A program made the position numbers and the translations under genes. Shown piece by piece: positions 6,799 through 12,532 of a stretch of 12,532 nt of DNA. A model generated the notes under the pieces. That model saw only the letters and a program-made list of their open reading frames with translations. It made no database searches and had not been told where the DNA came from. This DNA comes from CAYYHA01 sp964471535 (GTDB lineage Bacteria; Myxococcota; Myxococcia; SLRQ01). The stretch spans positions 1 to 12,532 of the forward strand of contig CAYYHA010000109.1 of the NCBI GenBank assembly GCA_964471535.1, written 5' to 3'. Every line of letters begins with the position of its first letter. Positions within the stretch are counted from its first letter, which is position 1.

Positions 6799-8465
6799 GA
6801 GAGCCCCCGTCCCGGTCCGCCGGGCCCGCTGCCCAGCCCCTCCACGCCCAGCTGCACCGCACGCAGGAGCGACTCCTGCCGCAGCTGTTCGTCGTCGAGC
6901 ACGGGGCGGCGGGTACGCCACAAGGTCTCGAGGAACTCGAGCGCTTCGGCGCGGGCGGCATCCCCGTCGAGGCCGCGGCTCCGTGCGAAGAGTGTGGCAG
7001 CCGGCCGGGCGCATCTCAGCCCCGCACAGGGGCCGAGCCCGAGGCGGCAGCGCCGTGAGAGATCGGAGAGCCGCCGCACCATCTCGTGCTCGATGCAGTG
7101 GGCGAGTTCCGCCCCCAGAACCCCCTCGCACTGGCACACGGCAGCGCGCAGGGCCGGTGCCTCCCGGGTGCGTTCCAGGATCCGTGGCGCCACCGACCCG
7201 TGGCGGTGCACGAGCCGCTCCGTCTCCCACAGCGGGGTGCCGTAGCGCCGGGCAAGCGCCGCGGCATCGGGCGTCTCGTCCCCGCCGGGCAGCGGCTCGA
7301 GGTGGGTCCGGCAGGGTGTCCTTTCGCGGCCGAGCGCCGCCTCCAGGCGATCCACCGCCTCTTCGCTCATCAGCCGGTAGGCGGCCAGCTTCCCCCCGAT
7401 CATCGAGAAGAGGCCCGGCGCCCCCTCGGCGGCGTGGTCCACGATGAGGTGGTCCCGGGACAGGGCGCTCTCCATCGGCCCATAGGCATAGAGGGTCGGT
7501 CGGACCCCCACGTAGCTTCGCACCACGCGTGCCTCGCGCACACGCGGCACCATGTGCTCCACGCCCCGCAGCAGGTATTCCACCTCGTCGTGGTGCACTT
7601 CGATGTCCGCAGGGTCGCCGAAGTAGTCGTCGTCGGTGGTTCCGATCACCGAGGCGTTCTCGAGGGGCATGATGAAGATCTCGCGTCCGTCGATCGCCTC
7701 GGAGATGATGCCGTAGTTGGAGAGCTTCCGGTCGAGGACGAGGTGCACGCCCTTACCCGGGCGCATCTTCACCTCCACCCCCATCCGGCGGGCCAGGCGT
7801 GGGGACCAGGCCCCGGTGGCGTTGAAGACGTAGCGCCCCTCGACCTCGAAGACCCGCCGTTCGAGGCGGTCCCAAACGCGGACGCCCCGCACGCGCCCTC
7901 CCGCACCGCGGAGCAGCCCGAGCACCTCGGTGTAGGTGTGGAGGCGCGCCCCGAGGTCCCGCGCGTGCAGCGCGTTGAGCACACAGAGGCGGTAGGCGTC
8001 GATGCCCCACTCGTCGAGGGTCACCGCACCGGCCACATCTGGCCGGAGCAGCGGTTCGAGACGCCGGGCCTCCTCACCGGAGAGGCGCGTGGACGGCTTG
8101 CCGCGCTTCAGCCGCTGGTAGCGGTCGTAGAGGCCCACGTAGGCCTCGGCGCCCCACAGGTAGGCCTTCGTCGCCAGCCGGCTGCCCCGCCCGCCTTCGA
8201 GCACCGGATAGAGAAACGGAATCCGGAAGATGAGGTGGGGCACGATCCGCTGGATGTAGCCCGAGTCGGTGGAACTCTCCCGCGTGACCGAGGGGTCGGT
8301 GAGCAGGTAGCGCAGCCCGCCGTGGATCATCCAGGAGCTGTTGCCGCTCGCCCCCACCCCGAAGTCGTGGCGCTCGAAGAGCGCCACCGAGAGCCCGCGC
8401 ATCGCCGCGTCCCGCGCGATGCCGGTGCCGTTGATCCCGCCCCCAATGACGATGAGATCGTACAC
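6795..8465 (-). CDS. glpA: Glycerol-3-phosphate dehydrogenase catalytic subunit A (GlpA) with C-terminal BFD-like Fe-S domain
   Basis: A 556-aa FAD enzyme (E. coli GlpA is 542 aa) that oxidises sn-glycerol-3-phosphate to dihydroxyacetone phosphate at the inner face of the membrane. The FAD-binding motif IGGGINGTGIARDAAMRG starts at residue 7. The family segments SSWMIHGGLRYL, NATGAWS, a TTDDDYFGDP loop and SMIGGKLAAYRLMSEEA are present. The C-terminal domain has C444-x-C446, then C480 and C485 with 33 residues between the pairs, the cysteine pattern of the BFD-like [2Fe-2S] domain that separates GlpA from aerobic GlpD. The GTG at 8465 puts the FAD fold at the very N-terminus. It has only a weak ribosome-binding site and lies 17 nt after aspS, so it is probably co-transcribed with aspS. 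It overlaps glpB by 4 nt. No glycerol kinase or facilitator is seen in the window, so the G3P may come from lipid turnover or from genes elsewhere. Confidence 0.95.
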   Translation of the reverse strand: MYDLIVIGGGINGTGIARDAAMRGLSVALFERHDFGVGASGNSSWMIHGGLRYLLTDPSVTRESSTDSGYIQRIVPHLIFRIPFLYPVLEGGRGSRLATKAYLWGAEAYVGLYDRYQRLKRGKPSTRLSGEEARRLEPLLRPDVAGAVTLDEWGIDAYRLCVLNALHARDLGARLHTYTEVLGLLRGAGGRVRGVRVWDRLERRVFEVEGRYVFNATGAWSPRLARRMGVEVKMRPGKGVHLVLDRKLSNYGIISEAIDGREIFIMPLENASVIGTTDDDYFGDPADIEVHHDEVEYLLRGVEHMVPRVREARVVRSYVGVRPTLYAYGPMESALSRDHLIVDHAAEGAPGLFSMIGGKLAAYRLMSEEAVDRLEAALGRERTPCRTHLEPLPGGDETPDAAALARRYGTPLWETERLVHRHGSVAPRILERTREAPALRAAVCQCEGVLGAELAHCIEHEMVRRLSDLSRRCRLGLGPCAGLRCARPAATLFARSRGLDGDAARAEALEFLETLWRTRRPVLDDEQLRQESLLRAVQLGVEGLGSGPGGPGRGLS

Positions 8466-8482
8466 CGTACTGCCTGCTCGCT

Positions 8483-10264
8483 TTACGCGTCGCCGAGCAC
8501 CTGGAGGCGCAGCTCGGCAAGCTGCTCGGGCGCGACGGCGCTGGGCGCGTCGGTCATCAGGCAGGTGGCCTTCTGCGTCTTGGGGAAGGGGATGACGTCG
8601 CGGATGGAATCCGTCCCGGTGAGGAGCATCACGATGCGGTCGAGCCCCATCGCCACCCCTCCGTGGGGCGGCGCCCCGTACCGCAGCCCATCGAGGAGGA
8701 AGCCGAACTTCTCCTGTGCCTCCTCCGGGCCGATGCCGAGCGCCTCGAACACCCTCGTCTGCACCTCGGGCGTATGGATCCGGATCGAGCCGCCGCCGAT
8801 CTCGTGCCCGTTGAGCGCCAGGTCATAGGCCCGCGCCCGCACCCTGCCGGGCTCCGTCTCCAGAAGGTGGAGATCATCGGGGTGAGGCGCCGTGAAGGGG
8901 TGGTGGCGCGCCACGTAGCGGCCCGCCTCCTCGTCGTACTCGAGGAGCGGGAACTCTGTCACCCAGACGAAGCAGAAACCAGCATCGTCGGGGATGAGGT
9001 TCAAGCGGCGAGCCAAGACGCCCCGCAGGTGCCCCAGCGCCGCGTGGACCACCTCGGGCGTGTCGGCGACGAAGAAGAGGATGTCGCCCGGCTCCGCCGC
9101 AGCCGCCACGGCGATCTCCCGCATGACCTCTTCCCCGAGGAATTTCACGATGGGGCCCTGGTAGCCGTCGGGGTTCACCTTCACCCATGCGAGGCCCTTG
9201 GCACCGTAGGGCGCGACCTCCTTCGCCAGGCCGTCCAGGGCCGATCGCGAGAGCTCCGCCCCCTTGGCACAGAGGCACTTGACCAGCCCCCCCTGCTCCA
9301 CCGTCTCCCGGAAGACCCGAAACTCGGACCGGCCGACGATCTCCGAGAGGTCGATCAGCGGCAGTTCGAAGCGCAGGTCCGGCTTGTCCGACCCGTAGCG
9401 GCCCACCGCCTCGGCGTAGGTGAGGCGGCGCATGGGAAGACTCGGCGCCGCGTGACCGTCGGCCTCGAGGATGCGCGCCATCATGCGCTCGACCAGGTCG
9501 ATGACGTCGTTCTCCTCCACGAAGCTCATCTCCAGATCGATCTGCGTGAACTCCGGCTGCCGGTCGGCGCGGAGGTCCTCGTCCCGGAAGCACTTGACGA
9601 TCTGGAAGTAGCGATCGAAGCCGGAGACCATCAGCAGCTGCTTGAAGAGCTGTGGCGACTGGGGCAACGCGTAGAACTTCCCCGGGTGCACCCGGCTCGG
9701 CACCAGGTAGTCCCGAGCGCCCTCCGGGGTGCTCTTGGAGAGCACCGGGGTCTCCAGCTCGACGAACCCCTCCTCGGTGAGGAAGGCGCGAGTCGCCTGC
9801 ATCATGCGGCTGCGGCGAAGGAAGCGGACCTGCACCGCCGGCCGCCGCAGGTCGAGGTAGCGGTACGTGAGGCGCGTCGTCTCGCTCGCCTCGATGCGAT
9901 CTTCGATCTGGAACGGCGGGGTCTCGGCGCGGGAGAGGATCTCCATCTCCAGCGCCATCACCTCGATCTCCCCCGTCGCGAGCTTGGGGTTGACCTGCTC
10001 GCCCCGGGACCGCACGGTCCCCCGCACCCCGATCACGTACTCGCTGCGCAGCGCGTGGGCGCGGCGGTGCGCCGTCTCGTCGAAGGCCGGATCGAAGACC
10101 ACCTGGGTCAGGCCCTCGCGGTCGCGCAGGTCGACGAAGACGCACCCCCCGTGGTCCCGGCGGTGGTGGATCCAGCCGTAGAGGACGACCTCTTGTCCGA
10201 TGTGCTCGGCGCGCAGCGCGCCGCAGGAGTGGGTCCGCTTGAATCGAGAGAGGAAGCTGGCCAT
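8483..10264 (-). CDS. aspS: Aspartyl-tRNA synthetase, bacterial type, probably non-discriminating
   Basis: A class II aminoacyl-tRNA synthetase of 593 aa (E. coli 590) that charges tRNA with aspartate. The order is: an N-terminal OB-fold anticodon-binding domain (GWIHHRRDHGG, then VDLRDREG), the catalytic core with motif 1 around FVELETPVLSKSTPEGARDYL, motif 2 FRDEDLRADRQPEFTQIDLE, the bacterial GAD insertion domain, and motif 3 GVAMGLDRIVMLLTG near the C-terminus. His38 and the following Gly-Gly match the anticodon-loop signature of non-discriminating AspRS (His31 in Pseudomonas aeruginosa; Leu in discriminating E. coli AspRS). This would let it also form Asp-tRNA(Asn) for GatCAB. The ATG at 10264 aligns with the family N-terminus; an upstream in-frame ATG at 10390 would add 42 unrelated residues. 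No strong ribosome-binding site precedes it. It is the first gene of the leftward cluster. Confidence 0.97.
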   Translation of the reverse strand: MASFLSRFKRTHSCGALRAEHIGQEVVLYGWIHHRRDHGGCVFVDLRDREGLTQVVFDPAFDETAHRRAHALRSEYVIGVRGTVRSRGEQVNPKLATGEIEVMALEMEILSRAETPPFQIEDRIEASETTRLTYRYLDLRRPAVQVRFLRRSRMMQATRAFLTEEGFVELETPVLSKSTPEGARDYLVPSRVHPGKFYALPQSPQLFKQLLMVSGFDRYFQIVKCFRDEDLRADRQPEFTQIDLEMSFVEENDVIDLVERMMARILEADGHAAPSLPMRRLTYAEAVGRYGSDKPDLRFELPLIDLSEIVGRSEFRVFRETVEQGGLVKCLCAKGAELSRSALDGLAKEVAPYGAKGLAWVKVNPDGYQGPIVKFLGEEVMREIAVAAAAEPGDILFFVADTPEVVHAALGHLRGVLARRLNLIPDDAGFCFVWVTEFPLLEYDEEAGRYVARHHPFTAPHPDDLHLLETEPGRVRARAYDLALNGHEIGGGSIRIHTPEVQTRVFEALGIGPEEAQEKFGFLLDGLRYGAPPHGGVAMGLDRIVMLLTGTDSIRDVIPFPKTQKATCLMTDAPSAVAPEQLAELRLQVLGDA

Positions 10265-10408
10265 GTCGGTTGGAGTCCCGTGCGATGACGTTCGGGTCAC
10301 CGCTGGATGTCCGTGCAATCGCGTCAGGAGAATCTGGGTCCGGTGGCTCCGGGCGGGGCAGCAAAGGGCAAGGCCTTCAGGCCGTGGCACTGCGCGTCAG
10401 AGGGCACG

Positions 10409-10428
10409 GGCCGCTCTGACGAGCGGCC
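10409..10428. repeat. Inverted repeat at the predicted aspS transcription start
   Basis: GGCCGCTC (10409-10416), TGAC, GAGCGGCC (10421-10428): perfect 8-bp arms with a 4-nt centre. It lies just downstream of the candidate -10 box of aspS (10433-10438), at the very start of the predicted transcript. There is no T-tract on either strand and no rightward gene before it, so a terminator is unlikely. It could be an operator or a 5'-end stabilising hairpin. Confidence 0.55.
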
Positions 10429-10432
10429 GGCG

Positions 10433-10461
10433 ACTATTGCCTCCATGGCGCACCACGTCAA
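10433..10461 (-). promoter_or_regulatory. Candidate sigma70-type promoter for aspS and the cluster
   Basis: On the minus strand a TTGACG -35 box (10461-10456) is followed after exactly 17 nt by AATAGT (10438-10433), which matches 4 of 6 positions of TATAAT. The predicted start of transcription is near 10426, about 160 nt before the aspS ATG. This is the only well-spaced pair I found upstream of aspS. It is a prediction from consensus only. Confidence 0.45.
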
Positions 10462-10555
10462 GCGATGGTCGCCCGGCACACCAGCCACCACCACGGGCGC
10501 GGTGATAGCGCGCCGCCCGCCCCTTCGAGCGCACCACGGGGCCTCCGACGGAGGG

Positions 10556-10584
10556 TTGACAGCCCTGGGGGCGCCCCATAACGT
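10556..10584 (+). promoter_or_regulatory. Candidate sigma70-type promoter for the lipoprotein gene
   Basis: A perfect TTGACA -35 box lies at 10556-10561. The -10 is weaker: CATAAC (10577-10582, 15-nt spacer, 4 of 6 matches) or TAACGT (10579-10584, 17-nt spacer, 3 of 6). The spacer contains the palindrome GGGGCGCCCC (10568-10577), which could bind a regulator. The leader to the ATG would be about 75 nt. Confidence 0.45.
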
Positions 10585-10654
10585 CCGCGCCGCCGATGCG
10601 ACGGCGAGGCAGCGCCTATCGCCGCTGCGCACGTCTTTTCAGCTTCGTCCCATC

Positions 10655-10663
10655 GAGGAGGGG
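10655..10663 (+). promoter_or_regulatory. Strong ribosome-binding site of the lipoprotein gene
   Basis: The purine run GAGGAGGGG ends 3 nt before the ATG at 10667; its GAGGAG core lies 6 nt before the ATG. It is the strongest such site in the intergenic region and fixes the start codon. Confidence 0.75.
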
Positions 10664-10666
10664 ATC

Positions 10667-12532
10667 ATGAATCTCAAGCGGAATGCGATCGCTGTGGTGT
10701 GTGCGGGGTTGGCCGGACTGGTCGTGGGGTGCCCGGAGATCAAGCCGCAGGTACAGCCCTCGATCCTCTATGCAGCGGCGGACATGGGCGTCGTCACGTC
10801 CGGTACCAACTACGCGGGCGAGGCGGTGCAGGGCACGGTGACCATCAGCACGCAGGTCCGCCTCGCCGAGAAGGTGCAGGTCGTCGCGGTCACCGAGGCG
10901 GGCACCGAGGTCATCGCCACCCAGGATTGCTCCGACGGCTGCGTGGACGATCTCACGTTCACCCACCAGCCGACGGTCGACACCACCTACCTGGTGCAGG
11001 CGCTGCGCGGCGAAGGTCGCTGTGACAAGGATCCGGACATCACCGTCACCGAGATGCCCGTGGTCCTCTATCCGGAGGAGTGCGACGAGGCCCTCGCCGG
11101 CGAGGTCACGGTCGTCCCACCGGCCCTGCTGACGCTGGGCAGCGACCCGATGAACAACAGCGTCGAGGTCAACGCCGGCGCCAACGTCGAGGTGCCCTAC
11201 ACGGTGGACGCAGAGAACTGGGCCATCGGGGTCATCGTCGACGACGGCATGGGCGGCATGGACTTCGTGCCCTGCCTGCTCAAGTCGGCCTTCGACGACC
11301 CCGAGGTCACCGACCCCAAGATCTGCTGGCTGCCCGAGGCGACCGACATGAACGGCGATCCCACGGGCGAGCCTGAGACCGAGGGCAATGCGACCTTCCC
11401 CGACGTGCAGGAGAGCTACACGGTGACCGGTCTCGCCGACAACGGTGCCGACGACGAGCTCGACGCGGTGCCCCCGGGCGCGGTGACCTTCACCATCAAC
11501 GTGAACCAGCTCCCGCAGGTGGTCAGCTTCGAGGCCGACGACACCACGATCACCAGCGGCAGTACGGTGACCCTCACCTGGGAGACCACCGGCGACAGCG
11601 TCGCGATCACCTCCGACGCCATGGCGCCGAACCAGGTCACGGGCCTCGACCAGTGCACCGGCGCCACCGGCACCTGTGACGTGACCGTGACCGCGGACAC
11701 CAGCAGTGGCACGGTGACCATCACCCTGACGCTGACGGCGACCAACGCCAACGGCGACAGCGCGCCGGCCACCCTGGTGCTCATGGTGGGCGATGCGCCG
11801 AACATCGCGGACTTCAGCGCGAACCCGGCGGCCATCGCCGCAGACGGAAGCTCGACCCTCTCCTGGACCACGAACGCCGACAGCGTGACCATCAACGATG
11901 GATCGGCCGACATCGTGGTCAGCGGGATGACCACCTGCGACTCGGGCAACCCCTGCAGCCCAGCGACCGACACGTACACCGTGATGGACATCCAGGCCGA
12001 CACCACCTTCACCCTCACGGCCACCAACGACTACGGCGAGGCCACCGCACAGGCCACGGTCGACGTGCAGGGCGCCCCGATGATCACCGCGCTCGACGTG
12101 GGTGGAGACGACGTCCTCGCCGACGACCTGGCGGCGGTGACCGCGGACGAGGCCGCGCTGAACTGGACGGTGACCGACGGCACCACGATCGCCGTGCAGA
12201 CGGCACCGGCGGCGGCCGCGCCGACGGCGGGCGACTGCAGCACCGTCACCATGTGGAACCCCGGCCCGAGCGTCACCTTCGCACTGACGGGGAGCGTGAC
12301 CCTTCCCAGCCTGACCGCCGACACCTGCGTCTCCTTCGAGGTGAGCGGGCCCGGCGGCATGGCCTCGCAGGTCTTCAAGATCGAGCGCCATCCCAACTTC
12401 GTGAGCCTCACCGTCGACGGCAGCGACGCACTGGCCGGTGGGACCTTCACCGTCACGACCGGCAGCGACGTGACCATCGGTTGGACGGCAGGCGGGGCGG
12501 ACGACTCGCAGGTGTTCAGCGCGGCCCTAGGC
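10667..12532 (+). CDS. Large lipoprotein with tandem Ig-like modules, incomplete at the right edge
   Basis: The reading frame is open for 622 codons to the end of the window without a stop. The N-terminus is a lipoprotein signal: MNLKRN, a hydrophobic stretch (7-20), and the lipobox VVGC with C22 as the lipidated residue, followed by Pro rather than Asp, so outer-membrane sorting is plausible. Residues 23-280 are acidic, with six cysteines (88, 91, 119, 139, 203, 220). From 283 come repeated modules starting at P283, P378, P471 and P576, about 93-105 residues apart, with a pattern of a hydrophobic strand, then LxW (T303-W305, L398-W400, L498-W500, I604-W606). The second module also ends in the LTATNDYGEAT strand typical of Ig-like folds. 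Modules 1-3 each hold one Cys pair (330/337, 424/430, 524/554), probably disulfides in an extracytoplasmic protein. Function is unknown; adhesion or a surface scaffold are guesses. A 591-codon antisense frame over it is a codon-bias shadow. Confidence 0.88.
   Translation, partial: MNLKRNAIAVVCAGLAGLVVGCPEIKPQVQPSILYAAADMGVVTSGTNYAGEAVQGTVTISTQVRLAEKVQVVAVTEAGTEVIATQDCSDGCVDDLTFTHQPTVDTTYLVQALRGEGRCDKDPDITVTEMPVVLYPEECDEALAGEVTVVPPALLTLGSDPMNNSVEVNAGANVEVPYTVDAENWAIGVIVDDGMGGMDFVPCLLKSAFDDPEVTDPKICWLPEATDMNGDPTGEPETEGNATFPDVQESYTVTGLADNGADDELDAVPPGAVTFTINVNQLPQVVSFEADDTTITSGSTVTLTWETTGDSVAITSDAMAPNQVTGLDQCTGATGTCDVTVTADTSSGTVTITLTLTATNANGDSAPATLVLMVGDAPNIADFSANPAAIAADGSSTLSWTTNADSVTINDGSADIVVSGMTTCDSGNPCSPATDTYTVMDIQADTTFTLTATNDYGEATAQATVDVQGAPMITALDVGGDDVLADDLAAVTADEAALNWTVTDGTTIAVQTAPAAAAPTAGDCSTVTMWNPGPSVTFALTGSVTLPSLTADTCVSFEVSGPGGMASQVFKIERHPNFVSLTVDGSDALAGGTFTVTTGSDVTIGWTAGGADDSQVFSAALG

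Larger units (their letters stand above)
10265..10666. other. Divergent intergenic region between aspS and the lipoprotein gene
   Basis: This 402-bp stretch has no convincing gene. A leftward 102-codon frame at 10324-10632 has no recognisable domain or ribosome-binding site and spans both predicted promoters, so I reject it. The region holds a candidate promoter for each flanking gene, an 8-bp-arm inverted repeat at 10409-10428, a 10-bp palindrome at 10568-10577, and a small GGCC-TTCA-GGCC hairpin at 10372-10383. The predicted aspS leader is about 160 nt; I see no T-box or other known riboswitch in it. Confidence 0.7.

Noticed and set aside
6795..8465. Aerobic GlpD rather than GlpA
   Set aside because: The C-terminal cysteine pattern C444, C446, C480, C485 of a BFD-like domain and the adjacent glpB point to GlpA.
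7086..8828. A 580-codon plus-strand frame opposite glpA and the end of aspS
   Set aside because: Antisense shadow in high-GC DNA; glpA and aspS are unmistakable on the other strand.
8663..10288. A 541-codon plus-strand frame opposite aspS
   Set aside because: Antisense shadow; no motif, and it crosses the aspS start.
10265..10426. T-box or other riboswitch in the aspS leader
   Set aside because: I find no T-box antiterminator signature or terminator with a T-tract; the leader shows only short GC hairpins.
10324..10632. A 102-codon minus-strand frame in the intergenic region
   Set aside because: No ribosome-binding site or domain seen, and it spans both predicted promoters. It cannot be fully excluded, but there is nothing to support it.
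10616..12391. A 591-codon minus-strand frame opposite the lipoprotein gene
   Set aside because: Its product is low-complexity (Gly, His, Arg, Val, Asp) with no domain. The plus frame has a strong ribosome-binding site, a lipoprotein signal and Ig-like modules. The antisense frame stays open because of GC-rich codon bias.

Overview
The window is about two thirds G+C and almost fully coding. It holds one long leftward (minus-strand) gene cluster of eight genes and, diverging from its promoter end, one rightward lipoprotein gene that runs off the right edge. High GC, frequent GTG starts, tight overlapping gene junctions and a large acidic Ig-like lipoprotein suggest a Gram-negative bacterium of the Myxococcota / former Deltaproteobacteria type. 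This is inferred from style and gene families only; there is no rRNA or other taxonomic marker.

Layout in the direction of transcription on the minus strand: aspS (aspartyl-tRNA synthetase, 10264-8483); glpA (8465-6795) and glpB (6798-5515), the catalytic and second flavoprotein subunits of a GlpABC-type glycerol-3-phosphate dehydrogenase; a small protein with two 4Fe-4S motifs (5518-5021); an FAD oxidase strongly resembling alkyldihydroxyacetonephosphate synthase, AGPS (5004-3403); a second, degenerate protein of the same FAD-oxidase superfamily (3406-2246); a GlcF/GlpC-like iron-sulfur protein with two CCG domains (2253-1027); and a diacylglycerol/lipid kinase family protein (1034-105). The gap from aspS to glpA is 17 nt, and the other junctions are overlaps of 4 or 8 nt or a 16-nt gap. 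This indicates one transcript with translational coupling.

The genes read as a glycerolipid redox module. GlpA/GlpB oxidise glycerol-3-phosphate to DHAP and need an iron-sulfur partner. No canonical GlpC is seen; its parts appear divided between the 165-aa ferredoxin-like protein and the 408-aa CCG protein. The two FAD-oxidase-like proteins plus the CCG protein match the sizes and order of the glycolate oxidase GlcD-GlcE-GlcF trio. The GlcD position, however, is held by an AGPS-like enzyme whose eukaryotic relatives use acyl-DHAP to make ether lipids. A lipid kinase closes the cluster. This combination is the most interesting feature of the window.

The 402-bp divergent intergenic region (10265-10666) carries a plausible sigma70-type promoter in each direction, an 8-bp-arm inverted repeat at the predicted aspS transcription start, and a 10-bp palindrome in the spacer of the lipoprotein promoter. 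The lipoprotein (10667 to the edge, no stop in window) has a lipobox and at least four Ig-like modules of about 95-105 residues. The left edge (1-104), downstream of the lipid kinase, carries a short direct repeat with an embedded hairpin.
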